From Clostridiales bacterium UBA7044 (GTDB taxonomy: Bacteria; Bacillota; Clostridia; Oscillospirales; Oscillospiraceae): a stretch of DNA of 20,937 nucleotides. This document shows positions 5,746-13,006 of the stretch, in pieces. The stretch lies in assembly GCA_002493965.1 (NCBI GenBank), contig DLAP01000011.1, positions 1 to 20,937 on the forward strand, written 5' to 3'. The translations under genes and the position numbers were made by a program. The notes below the pieces were generated by a model. That model worked only from the letters and a program-made list of their open reading frames with translations. It had not been told where the DNA came from and did not search any database. Numbering within the stretch: position 1 is the stretch's first letter; each line of letters begins with the position of its first letter.

Positions 5746-6294
5746 TTACTCCTTGTTCAGGCTGCCGGCCTTGGTCTTGGTAGCGGCATAAGCCACGCAC
5801 AGCAGGCTGCCCACAATGGCAGTGGTGACGGCGTTAGCCACGCCGGCCATCAGGCCCTGGGCAATGAGCTTGTCCCAAGGCTCACCCATCATGTACACGT
5901 CCAGCACGGGGGCCACCAGCATCCAACAGATCAGATGGCACACGACCTGGGCAATGTTGAACTTAATCAAGCCCTTCTTGCCTACCTCCGCCTCGTTCAT
6001 CTTCAGCACCTTGGCGGACAGGCCCATCAGCAGACCGAATACGGCGGAAGCGATCACCCAGCTCCACCAGATACCCCAGCCGTAGCTGAAGTCAATCAGA
6101 GCGTGGCCGATAAAGCCTACCAGAGCACCGGCGGCAGGACCGTAGACCACAGACAGGAAGGCCAGCAAGCCGTACTGCACGGAGATGTTGGTGTTGGGCA
6201 CAGGGCTGGGGATGGCAACAAACCGGCCCAGAACAAAGAACAGGGCAGCGCCGATGCCGATGGCCACGATGGTTTTCACGGAAAACTTCTTCAT
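5746..6294 (-). CDS. ECF transporter substrate-binding (S) component, UPF0397-like
   Basis: A 182-residue hydrophobic protein with about five or six helices, the size and fold of an S component. The opening KKFSVKTIVAIGIGAAL, then LGRFVAIPSPVPNTNISVQYG, then YGPAAGALVGFIGHALIDF match the UPF0397 family, often labelled ECF-type riboflavin transporter substrate-binding protein. That substrate label is weak for this family. GGAGG lies 9 nt upstream of the ATG. It precedes the fused ATPase and T genes and follows the SAM hydrolase gene by 97 nt with no obvious terminator between, so it is probably in the same transcript. The adjacent enzyme hints at a nucleoside- or SAM-related ligand; that is inference. 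Confidence 0.88.
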   Translation of the reverse strand: MKKFSVKTIVAIGIGAALFFVLGRFVAIPSPVPNTNISVQYGLLAFLSVVYGPAAGALVGFIGHALIDFSYGWGIWWSWVIASAVFGLLMGLSAKVLKMNEAEVGKKGLIKFNIAQVVCHLICWMLVAPVLDVYMMGEPWDKLIAQGLMAGVANAVTTAIVGSLLCVAYAATKTKAGSLNKE

Positions 6295-6391
6295 AGATTT
6301 CTACCTCCATTTTTTTGAAAGCCCGTTCTTTGCAGCGGACCTCTTTATGTTCCAGCCCCGAAAGTGTACCTTCCCGGGCAAAAACAGCGCG

Positions 6392-7237
6392 TCAGAATCC
6401 CCGGAAGGGGGCAATCCAAATTCTCCAGGAGTTGCCGGTGCCAATATTGTAGGCTCTGGCAAAGCTGCCCTGGTTGATGGCCACGGCTACACAATCCAGG
6501 CTGTTCACATAGGCCAGGGCCTCGCCCACATACACGTCCGCAAAGCTCTTGGCAAAGAGAATGATATTGCGGTAAACGGTGCGGGTATCATTCTCGATGG
6601 TAATACTCACCCGGTCGCCGTAGCGGATGCCGGTTTCCAGGAACAGCTTGCGGGGAATATTGGTCCACAGACTGCCAAAGCGCACATCCAGCACGTCGAT
6701 GGTGCCGCAGGCAGTTTCTCCGTCCAGGTAAGGCTCCACCACCGGCAAGCTCACCAGACTGCTGACCGGCAGTTCCGGGCCAACTCCCACAAAATCAATC
6801 ATGCCGCTGGCTAAACGCGCGCCGGTATAGGCATATACGTCCCGTCCGTAGAAGGTATAGCTTTCTCCAGAACGGGGGAGCCGGTTCACCTGCTCATCGA
6901 TTTCCCGGACTTCCACAATGCCCTCCAGTCGAAGCACATGGGTCAGGGTACCGTTGTCCGGGGTGACAATATATTTCCCCGATTTGGTTTTCGCCACTAC
7001 GCTACGCCGGGAAGTTCCCACCCCGGGGTCCACCACGGAGACAAACACCGTCTCCTCCGGCCAGTAGGCAATGGTTTGGATCAGCCGGTAGCTGGCCTCC
7101 CAGATATGATAGGGGGTAATGTCATGGGTCAGATCATGAATTTTCAGTTCCGGATTGACACAGTAGGCTACACCGTACATGGCGCTGACCGCACCGTCCA
7201 CCAGACCGAAATCCGTTTGAAAAACAAGAGGTTTCAT
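6392..7237 (-). CDS. SAM hydroxide adenosyltransferase (DUF62; fluorinase/chlorinase superfamily)
   Basis: A 281-residue cytosolic enzyme of the family that splits S-adenosylmethionine with water into adenosine and methionine; relatives use halide instead. Motifs seen: QTDFGLVDGAV at 7-17, DLTHDITPY near 35-43, VVDPGVGTSRR at 69-79, and TPDNG at 92-96, all typical of DUF62. The C-terminal beta domain contains NSWRIW. The halogenase-specific insert cannot be judged by eye, so hydrolase is the default. The start ATG at 7237 (MKPLVFQTD) has TAGGAG 10 nt upstream; an upstream ORF start lies between promoter and this site and is unlikely. A consensus promoter stands about 35 nt upstream. It is the first gene of the operon with the ECF importer. 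The role of these widespread hydrolases remains debated. Confidence 0.9.
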   Translation of the reverse strand: MKPLVFQTDFGLVDGAVSAMYGVAYCVNPELKIHDLTHDITPYHIWEASYRLIQTIAYWPEETVFVSVVDPGVGTSRRSVVAKTKSGKYIVTPDNGTLTHVLRLEGIVEVREIDEQVNRLPRSGESYTFYGRDVYAYTGARLASGMIDFVGVGPELPVSSLVSLPVVEPYLDGETACGTIDVLDVRFGSLWTNIPRKLFLETGIRYGDRVSITIENDTRTVYRNIILFAKSFADVYVGEALAYVNSLDCVAVAINQGSFARAYNIGTGNSWRIWIAPFRGF

Positions 7238-7270
7238 ACCATCATGGCTCCTATTCGTCACTACATTCTC

Positions 7271-7298
7271 ATTATAGCTTTTTTCCAGGGAATGTCAA
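7271..7298 (-). promoter_or_regulatory. Consensus sigma-A promoter of the SAM hydrolase/ECF operon
   Basis: On the minus strand TTGACA (7293-7298) and TATAAT (7271-7276) are separated by 16 nt. Both boxes match consensus perfectly. The 5' leader is only about 30 nt, so no riboswitch precedes the first gene. Confidence 0.85.
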
Positions 7299-7323
7299 TC
7301 ATGAACAAAGGATTAACGAAAAA

Positions 7324-7345
7324 TTATAGTGCCCGAAGGGCATCC
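7324..7345 (-). terminator. Weak hairpin at the end of dapH
   Basis: TGCCC and GGGCA with a TTC loop overlap the last codons of dapH on the minus strand and are followed by CTATAATTTTT. The stem is only 5 bp, so termination may be leaky into the next operon. Confidence 0.3.
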
Positions 7346-8016
7346 ACCAGAGCGGTTTTTCCGGCGGTCTTCTCGTCCTTGATCTTGATGACTTTGGCAG
7401 GGCAGCCGGCAACCACCGTGCCCGGAGCTACATCTCCCACCACAACGGCCCCAGCCGCCACCACAGCGTCATGGCCAATCCGGCAGCCTTCGATCACCAC
7501 TGCGTTGGCGCCGATGAGAACATTGTCCTCTACAATTACTGGGGTAGCGGAGGCCGGCTCAACGACCCCTGCCAGCACTGCGCCGGCGCCTACATGGCAG
7601 TTCTTTCCCACTGTGGCACGGCCACCCAGGACAGCGCCCATGTCAATCATGGTGCCGTCGCCCACCACTGCGCCGATGTTCAGAATTGCCCCCATCATAA
7701 TGACGGCGTTCTTCCCGATCTCCACCTGCTCCCGGATAATTGCGCCAGGTTCGATCCGGGCGGGGATGTTCTTCAGATCCAGCATGGGGATAGCGGAATT
7801 GCGGCAGTTATTTTCAATTTCCACATGGTCAAATTCATTTGCTTCCAGGATGGGGGCCACGTCCTTCCAGTCGCCAAAGACGATCTTGCAGCCTTCCCCT
7901 GCGGGGAATTCCCGGCAGCCCGGGAAGGGTACCGGTTCCTTTTCCCAGACGTAGACCTTTACCGGGGTCTTCTTTTCCGAAGTGCGGATATATTCAATGA
8001 TCTCCTGTGCGTTCAT
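7324..8016 (-). CDS. dapH: 2,3,4,5-tetrahydropyridine-2,6-dicarboxylate N-acetyltransferase
   Basis: A 230-residue left-handed beta-helix acetyltransferase. It transfers acetyl from acetyl-CoA to tetrahydrodipicolinate, the first committed step of the acetylase branch of DAP and lysine synthesis. The N-terminal 80 residues (EIIEYIRTSEKKTPVKVYV) match the DapH-specific domain. From about residue 88 onward there are hexapeptide repeats (IGKNAVI, IGAVVGDG, VGKNCHVGAGAVLAG, IGANAVVIEGCRIG), and the chain ends with the usual VVAGCPAKVIKIKD. Length equals that of known DapH proteins. AAGGAGCG precedes the ATG. It diverges from the deacetylase and aminotransferase genes of the same pathway, with promoters almost back to back, suggesting shared control. 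Confidence 0.95.
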   Translation of the reverse strand: MNAQEIIEYIRTSEKKTPVKVYVWEKEPVPFPGCREFPAGEGCKIVFGDWKDVAPILEANEFDHVEIENNCRNSAIPMLDLKNIPARIEPGAIIREQVEIGKNAVIMMGAILNIGAVVGDGTMIDMGAVLGGRATVGKNCHVGAGAVLAGVVEPASATPVIVEDNVLIGANAVVIEGCRIGHDAVVAAGAVVVGDVAPGTVVAGCPAKVIKIKDEKTAGKTALVDALRAL

Positions 8017-8042
8017 AAAATTCGCTCCTTTATTTTTTGCTT

Positions 8043-8071
8043 ATCCTATCATTTTTTCGCTCTAAATACAA
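8043..8071 (-). promoter_or_regulatory. Probable dapH promoter
   Basis: On the minus strand TTGTAT (8066-8071) and TAGGAT (8043-8048) are separated by 17 nt, a moderate match. It is positioned about 30 nt upstream of the dapH ATG and lies 9 bp from the -35 box of the divergent promoter. Confidence 0.5.
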
Positions 8072-8079
8072 GAGAAAAA

Positions 8080-8108
8080 TTGACTTCCCACCCGGGCTGA
8101 AGTATACT
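8080..8108 (+). promoter_or_regulatory. Promoter of the N-acetyl-DAP deacetylase/aminotransferase operon
   Basis: TTGACT (8080-8085) and TATACT (8103-8108) are separated by 17 nt, each one base off consensus. The leader is about 25 nt with AGGAGA before the start codon. No room for a lysine riboswitch exists. Confidence 0.8.
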
Positions 8109-8139
8109 ATTGAGGAAAATCATTTTTCAGGAGAACGCC

Positions 8140-9228
8140 ATGCAAATCATCCATGACCGCCGTGCCCTGCATCAGATTCCGGAACTGGACCGGGTGCTTC
8201 CGGAAACCTTCCAATATTTAAAAAACGCCCTGACCCCGCTGAACTGCCAGGTCTTTTCCCCGGAAGAGAAGGGACTTTGCGCCTTTTTTGACTTTGGACA
8301 GAAAGATGCCATTGCCTTTCGGGCGGATGCCGACGCTCTGCCCATCTTCGAGCGCACCGGAGCAGACTACGCTTCCACCCATCCCGGTGCTATGCACGCC
8401 TGCGGTCATGACGGACATATGGCCATTGTGCTGGAGCTTGCCCGACGTTTCAGTGAAAAAAATACCCTGCCCCACAATGTGCTGCTGGTTTTTCAGCCGG
8501 CGGAGGAAACCACCGGCGGGGCAAAGGATATCTGCAAGACCGGTGTATTTGAGCAGTATCATGTTCAGGCGATTTTCGGCCTACACCTGTGGCCGGGACT
8601 CCCCAAAGGAGCCGTGTTCAGCCGGAAGAACGAGCTGATGGCCCGCTCCTGTGAGGTGGACATTGACATCATCGGCAAGTCCGCCCATATTGCCAAGGCC
8701 GCGGAAGGCATTGACGCTCTGGCTGCCGCCGTGGAACTGTACCGTCGGGCCACCGCCATGGAAGAAGCCCTTCCTGCAAGGGTCTTCCGATTGCTGAAAT
8801 TTGGGAAGCTGGAGGGTGGCACCGCACGGAACGCCATCGCCGCCCATGCCCATATGGAAGGCTCCCTCCGGGCCTTTCAGGACGAGATTTTTGAGGACCT
8901 GCAAACCGATCTCACCCATATCTGTCAAGAAATCGAAGGGGATTTTGGCTGTACTGTAAACCTGCACATGAACAGCGGCTATCCCGCCGTCATGAACCCG
9001 GAACCTCTCTATAACCGGGTACACGCCTGCCTCCCCTTCCGGGAACTGGCAGAACCCGCCATGACCGCCGAGGACTTCTCCTGGTACCAGCGGTTTCTTC
9101 CCGGCATGTTCTTTTTCCTGGGGCTGGGCGATACCCCGGCCCTCCACGCGGATAATTTTGATTTTGACGATCTCATTCTTCTGAAAGGCGCCGATTTCTT
9201 TGAAACCTTGGCGGAAACATTCTTATGA
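8140..9228 (+). CDS. dapL: M20-family N-acetyldiaminopimelate deacetylase
   Basis: A 362-residue metal-dependent amidohydrolase. Motifs of the M20D group are present: RADADALP at 61-68, HACGHDGH at 86-93 (metal-binding Cys/His), QPAEE at 119-123 (catalytic Glu), and GLHLWPGLPKG further on. M20D enzymes include hippurate hydrolases, IAA-amino acid hydrolases and N-acetyl-DAP deacetylase. The assignment rests on context: divergent from dapH and overlapping an aminotransferase by four bases, as expected for the acetylase branch (B. subtilis ykuR/dapL). The ATG at 8140 has AGGAGA 5-6 nt upstream; an upstream in-frame start at 8110 lies too close to the -10 box. The symbol dapL is also used for an unrelated LL-DAP aminotransferase. 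Confidence 0.88.
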   Translation: MQIIHDRRALHQIPELDRVLPETFQYLKNALTPLNCQVFSPEEKGLCAFFDFGQKDAIAFRADADALPIFERTGADYASTHPGAMHACGHDGHMAIVLELARRFSEKNTLPHNVLLVFQPAEETTGGAKDICKTGVFEQYHVQAIFGLHLWPGLPKGAVFSRKNELMARSCEVDIDIIGKSAHIAKAAEGIDALAAAVELYRRATAMEEALPARVFRLLKFGKLEGGTARNAIAAHAHMEGSLRAFQDEIFEDLQTDLTHICQEIEGDFGCTVNLHMNSGYPAVMNPEPLYNRVHACLPFRELAEPAMTAEDFSWYQRFLPGMFFFLGLGDTPALHADNFDFDDLILLKGADFFETLAETFL

Positions 9229-10355
9229 TCCCCCTAAATCAGAATTTAAATACTCTGAAACGCAGCGATATTCGGGTCTACACCAACCTGGCAAACGCCA
9301 CCCCCGGCTGCGTCAAGCTGACCATCGGCGAGCCGGATTTTGACACCCCGAAAGCCATCAAGGATGCAGCTATTGCTTCCCTGAACCGTAACCAGACCCA
9401 CTACGCTCCCAATCAGGGCACTGCTGTCCTGCGGGAAGCGGTGGCAGACTTCGAAGCCCGCCGGGGAAACGCTGTGAAATCTGACCAGGTTCTCATCACC
9501 ATTGGGGCGTGCCAGGCCCTTTTTACCGCGCTGCTTGGCATTTTGAATCCCGGGGATGAGGTCATCGTCCCCATTCCGGGCTTTGGGCTTTACGAAACCA
9601 TCGCCACCATTGCCGGGGCCAAAACTGTCCATCTGGATGTGAGCAAGACCGGCTTTCAAATTGACAGAGCAGCCCTGAGTGCCGCCATCACCCCCAGGAC
9701 CAAGGCCATCATTTTAAACTCTCCCTGCAACCCCACTGGTGTACTGTTCAGCCGGGAAAGCATCCAAAACGTCAAGGAAGCGGTGCTGGGGAAGCCCATT
9801 TTCGTGGTCTGCGACAACGTATATGACCGGCTCTGCTACGGGATGGACCGTCCCGATCTGAGCCTGGACCAGGACCTGAAAGCGCAGACCATTCTCTGCC
9901 AAAGCTTCTCCAAGCCCTACGCCATGACCGGCTGGCGGGTGGGCTATCTGACCTGCCCGGACTACGTAATGGATCGTCTGCTGCTCCTCAGCGCCGCCGA
10001 AATCACCGCCGTCCCCACCTTCCTCCAGGAAGCCGCTGTCGCCGCCCTGAGCGTCGATCCTTCCGGGATGGTGGAAACCTACCGCCACCGCCGGGATTAC
10101 GTCTGCAAGCGTCTTATCGCCATGGGGCTGACCTTTCCGGAACCGGAAGGGGCGTTTTATGTGTTCCCCAGCATTGAGAAATTCGGCCTGACAAGCGCCG
10201 ATTTCTGCACCCGCATGATTCAGGAAGCCGGGGTCGCCGCCGTTCCCGGAAGCTGCTTCGGCACGGAGGGGTACATCCGCCTGTCTTACTGCTGCTCGGA
10301 TGAAACGCTGAAAACCGGCCTGGACCGGATGGAGGGCTTTCTGAATACCCTATAA
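9225..10355 (+). CDS. patA: Class I/II PLP aminotransferase, probable N-acetyl-LL-DAP aminotransferase
   Basis: A 376-residue fold-type I aminotransferase. Visible motifs: TIGEPDFDTP at 33-42, HYAPNQG near 59-65, NSPCNPTG at 165-172, Asp197 in the CDNVYDR segment (pairs with the PLP ring), SFSK with the Schiff-base Lys230, and the phosphate-binding Arg238 in GWRVGY. The final substrate-carboxylate Arg lies in YIRLSYC. It starts in an ATGA overlap with the deacetylase stop, so the two are translationally coupled. In the acetylase route this enzyme adds the amino group to N-acetyl-2-amino-6-oxopimelate before deacetylation. Sequence alone would allow a general aspartate/aromatic aminotransferase; the pathway assignment comes from dapH and the deacetylase next door. 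Confidence 0.85.
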   Translation: MIPLNQNLNTLKRSDIRVYTNLANATPGCVKLTIGEPDFDTPKAIKDAAIASLNRNQTHYAPNQGTAVLREAVADFEARRGNAVKSDQVLITIGACQALFTALLGILNPGDEVIVPIPGFGLYETIATIAGAKTVHLDVSKTGFQIDRAALSAAITPRTKAIILNSPCNPTGVLFSRESIQNVKEAVLGKPIFVVCDNVYDRLCYGMDRPDLSLDQDLKAQTILCQSFSKPYAMTGWRVGYLTCPDYVMDRLLLLSAAEITAVPTFLQEAAVAALSVDPSGMVETYRHRRDYVCKRLIAMGLTFPEPEGAFYVFPSIEKFGLTSADFCTRMIQEAGVAAVPGSCFGTEGYIRLSYCCSDETLKTGLDRMEGFLNTL

Positions 10356-10362
10356 CTGCAAA

Positions 10363-10390
10363 GACGCCGCCCGACGATTCGGGCGGCGTC
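10363..10390 (+). terminator. Strong hairpin after the DAP aminotransferase
   Basis: A perfect 12-bp stem GACGCCGCCCGA / TCGGGCGGCGTC with a CGAT loop begins 7 nt after the stop codon. No U-tract follows on the plus strand and only TTT on the minus strand, so termination may be assisted or bidirectional. Confidence 0.6.
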
Positions 10391-10489
10391 GCTGCGTCAG
10401 CACTGCTGCGGTATTGGAATGGGGAAGAACAGGGCAAAAAGAGCTGCTGCTTGGGCGTTTCGATAGTTTTCAGATACGTCCCTGGCTGA

Positions 10490-10921
10490 TTACAGATTCA
10501 TAACTCCATAGGCAATAAAGGGGCTTGCATAGATTGTGATGTAAATGAGCGTGATCCAGGGCTGGTAATCCACATAAAACTGCTTAAAGGTTAAAGACCA
10601 GGGATGTTTTATTAAAACCCACCCAATGAGGTCAAATACAACGGTGATCGTCCCCCAGATCAGGGACGTGGCAATCACATTGGATAATGTGACCACTTCC
10701 AATCCACGGAAATACAGGTACGCAAAGATCGGGAAAATGAGGATATTATACAACGGATGCCAGGGCTTTGTTTTTTCATATCCTTCTCCCATGCCGGGGC
10801 CGTCCTTCATGGACTTCATGTGCAATACCAGAATATTAAATATCGTGTGCAGTACGCCGATGCCTGTCACAACAAAATATGCCAGCCAAAACCATAACAT
10901 GGAAAATCCAAAGCTCTCCAT
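10490..10921 (-). CDS. Four-helix membrane protein of unknown function
   Basis: A 143-residue protein with four hydrophobic segments: about 6-33 (LWFWLAYFVVTGIGVLHTIF), 57-72, 80-103 and 118-140. A short polar loop with KSMKDGPGMGEGYEKTKPWHP lies between helices 1 and 2, and HPWSLTFKQFYVDYQPW lies between helices 3 and 4. Trp, Tyr and Phe are unusually common. No catalytic or transport motif is recognisable. GGAGGAAGAAG lies just upstream of the ATG. It starts 24 nt after the stop of the nicotinamidase-like gene, so the two probably form one transcript. Its base composition is somewhat more AT-rich than the neighbours. Confidence 0.8.
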   Translation of the reverse strand: MESFGFSMLWFWLAYFVVTGIGVLHTIFNILVLHMKSMKDGPGMGEGYEKTKPWHPLYNILIFPIFAYLYFRGLEVVTLSNVIATSLIWGTITVVFDLIGWVLIKHPWSLTFKQFYVDYQPWITLIYITIYASPFIAYGVMNL

Positions 10922-10945
10922 TCTCTTCTTCCTCCATTTCTCAAA

Positions 10946-11479
10946 TTACCGGTTTACAACCTTCACCTGGAACCCTTCCAGCACGTCCAGCACCTTTTCA
11001 TGCAGGGACTTATCGAAGGAGTCCGTGCACTGGGCATCCACCAAAATGGCAGCCTCCGGGTACCTGCTTTGCAGCACCACAGCGTTGCTGATCACACAGA
11101 TGTTGCTGACCAGGCCCACCAGTTCAATTTCGTCAGCAGAGGCAGGCAGCACTGCGGCGGTAGCCGGGTCCGTCACATCCATGCCGAAGACCCGCTTGTC
11201 AATGCCCGCAGCCTCCACTTCCTCCAGAGCTTTGGCGGTCTCCCCATAGACCTGCCAGCCAAAGCTCCCCTTGACGCAGTGAACTACCGGCAGATTCTTG
11301 CCTTCCCGGGTCTCCAAATAGTTGTCAAAATGGGTGTCCCGGGTAAAGAAGACCCGGCCCTTGCCATAGGCACGCACCTTTTCGGCAATTTTTCCATCCA
11401 GTTTTTCCGCCCCGGGGAAGCCCAAAGCCCCGTCAACAAAGTCATTCTGATAGTCAATTACAAATAAATACCGCCGCAT
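10946..11479 (-). CDS. Isochorismatase-like cysteine hydrolase, probable nicotinamidase
   Basis: A 177-residue cytosolic hydrolase of the isochorismatase/nicotinamidase superfamily. The catalytic triad is visible: Asp9 (FVIDYQNDF), Lys70 (HCVKGSFGW) and Cys128 (VSNICVISNAV). The metal-binding set of nicotinamidases is also present: Asp48 and His50 in TRDTH, and His67. The metal site favours nicotinamide as substrate (nicotinamide to nicotinic acid, NAD salvage) over isochorismate, although related enzymes act on pyrazinamide or other amides. AGGGAGGAA precedes the ATG. It is the first gene of a two-gene operon with a small membrane protein and is transcribed divergently from murI. Confidence 0.85.
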   Translation of the reverse strand: MRRYLFVIDYQNDFVDGALGFPGAEKLDGKIAEKVRAYGKGRVFFTRDTHFDNYLETREGKNLPVVHCVKGSFGWQVYGETAKALEEVEAAGIDKRVFGMDVTDPATAAVLPASADEIELVGLVSNICVISNAVVLQSRYPEAAILVDAQCTDSFDKSLHEKVLDVLEGFQVKVVNR

Positions 11480-11509
11480 TTCGATTCCTCCCTGTTTTTC
11501 GATACTAAG

Positions 11510-11538
11510 AACATATCAAAATTGCACGAAAAAGTCAA
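11510..11538 (-). promoter_or_regulatory. Promoter of the cysteine hydrolase operon
   Basis: On the minus strand TTGACT (11533-11538) and TATGTT (11510-11515) are separated by 17 nt, about 30 nt upstream of the start codon. It lies 7 bp from the divergent murI promoter. Confidence 0.7.
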
Positions 11539-11545
11539 GGAGCCG

Positions 11546-11574
11546 TTGCAAGAAGTGCCCAAATCTGATAAAAT
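11546..11574 (+). promoter_or_regulatory. Promoter of the murI-udk-HAD-DUF89 operon
   Basis: TTGCAA (11546-11551) and TAAAAT (11569-11574) are separated by 17 nt, with the murI ATG about 33 nt downstream of the -10 box. Confidence 0.7.
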
Positions 11575-11607
11575 AAGAAAAACAATTCCATCAGGTCAGG
11601 TGAGAGC

Positions 11608-12378
11608 ATGGAAAAATCAGACTATATCGCCGTCTTTGACTCGGGCGTGGGCGGCATCAGCGTGCTGCGGCATTTGCTGCAAGCAATGCCCCGGGAGCGC
11701 TTTCTCTACTACGGCGACTCTGCCAACGCCCCTTATGGCTCCCGCCCCACGGAAGAAGTGCGGGCATTGACCCTGGCTGCCATCCGCAGGATTCGGGCGG
11801 AAGCCCCCATCAAGGCGTTGGTAGTGGCCTGTAATACTGCCACAGCTACTGCCATCACGGATCTGCGGGAAGCCTACCCGGAACTCATCGTCATTGGCAT
11901 TGAGCCTGCTTTGAAGGTTGCCGCCGACCACTTTCCCGGCGGTCGGATCGGGGTCATGGCCACGGAGGTGACGCTGCGGGAGGAGAAGTTTGACATTCTT
12001 CTCCATCGTTTTGACGCGGGCTGCACCATTGCCAAAATCCCCGCCCCCGGCCTGGTTCCCCTGATTGAGCAGGGCAAGGTAGACGATGCGGAGACGATAA
12101 CATTGCTGCATCGCCTTCTGGATCCCTACCGGGGGAAATTAGACGCGCTAGTCTTAGGCTGCACCCATTTCCCCTTCGCGGCAAAGGCCATTTCTCAGGT
12201 TCTGGGGGAGGATGTGGCTCTGCTGGAAGGGGGCGGCGGCACCGCCCGGGAAACCCGGCGGCGGCTCGCGGAAGCAGATCTGCTATACGACGGCCCCGGG
12301 GAAATCAGGATCCGAAACAGTTCTCCGGATCCCGAGCTGATACGACTGTCTTACGAAAGACTGAACCAAGGGAGGTAG
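11608..12378 (+). CDS. murI: Glutamate racemase
   Basis: A 256-residue cofactor-independent racemase that makes D-glutamate for peptidoglycan. Both catalytic cysteines are present: Cys75 in ACNTATA and Cys185 in GCTHFP, with the accompanying His187. The N-terminal FDSGVGGISVL (Asp11, Ser12) and YYGDSANAPYG are hallmark substrate-binding segments. Length is typical (about 260). AGGTGAGAG precedes the ATG. It is the first gene of a four-gene plus-strand operon; udk follows after 4 nt. Confidence 0.97.
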   Translation: MEKSDYIAVFDSGVGGISVLRHLLQAMPRERFLYYGDSANAPYGSRPTEEVRALTLAAIRRIRAEAPIKALVVACNTATATAITDLREAYPELIVIGIEPALKVAADHFPGGRIGVMATEVTLREEKFDILLHRFDAGCTIAKIPAPGLVPLIEQGKVDDAETITLLHRLLDPYRGKLDALVLGCTHFPFAAKAISQVLGEDVALLEGGGGTARETRRRLAEADLLYDGPGEIRIRNSSPDPELIRLSYERLNQGR

Positions 12379-12382
12379 CGCT

Positions 12383-13006
12383 ATGGAAAATCCCATTCTG
12401 GTCATTGGCATTGCCGGGGGTACCGGCAGCGGCAAAACCACACTCATGAAGCGGATCGTGGAACGATTTGCCGATCAGGTTACGGTGCTCAGCCATGACA
12501 ATTACTACAAGCGCCACGATGACTTAAGCTATGAACAGCGGTGCCTGCTCAACTACGACGAGCCGTCTGCCCTGGAAACGGACCTCATGGCCGTCCATCT
12601 GGACCAGCTTCGCCATGGAGAGGCCATCGACTGCCCGGTGTATGATTTCACTCTCCACAACCGCAGCGAGGAAACGATACATATCGTTCCCAAGAAGGTC
12701 ATCATCGTGGAGGGGATCCTGATTTTCGAAAACAAGGCCCTCCGGGACCTGATGGACATTCGGATTTTTGTGGACACGGACGCGGACATCCGGCTGTGCC
12801 GCCGGATCAAGCGGGACGTGAACAAGCGGGGCCGGACCCTGGAAAGCGTTTTGATCCAATATCAGGAAACGGTCAAGCCCATGCACGATCTGTACGTGGA
12901 GCCCAGCAAAAAATATGCCAGCATCATCGTCCCCGAGGGGGGCAAAAACCTGGTAGCCCTGGACATGATTCTGGGACGGATTCAGCACCATTTGGAGGAA
13001 GCATGA
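12383..13006 (+). CDS. udk: Uridine/cytidine kinase
   Basis: A 207-residue P-loop kinase phosphorylating uridine and cytidine with ATP or GTP in pyrimidine salvage. Walker A is GGTGSGKT at 12-19. Further family landmarks are LSHDNYYK, the YDEPSALETDL segment, the substrate-contact stretch CPVYDFTLHNR, the VEGILIF strand, and RRIKRDVNKRGRTLESV in the lid. Length matches E. coli Udk (213). GGGAGGTAG precedes the ATG. Its stop codon overlaps the start of the HAD gene (ATGA). Confidence 0.95.
   Translation: MENPILVIGIAGGTGSGKTTLMKRIVERFADQVTVLSHDNYYKRHDDLSYEQRCLLNYDEPSALETDLMAVHLDQLRHGEAIDCPVYDFTLHNRSEETIHIVPKKVIIVEGILIFENKALRDLMDIRIFVDTDADIRLCRRIKRDVNKRGRTLESVLIQYQETVKPMHDLYVEPSKKYASIIVPEGGKNLVALDMILGRIQHHLEEA

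Noticed and set aside
7238..7323. Possible SAM riboswitch before the SAM hydrolase gene
   Set aside because: The promoter is perfect and the leader only about 30 nt, too short for any SAM aptamer.
6938..7954. 338-residue plus-strand ORF rich in Thr, Pro and Ala
   Set aside because: The low-complexity look comes from reading the dapH hexapeptide repeats on the wrong strand; dapH itself is certain.
8017..8139. Possible lysine riboswitch before the DAP genes
   Set aside because: The 123-bp region is filled by two divergent promoters; the transcribed leaders are about 25 nt each.
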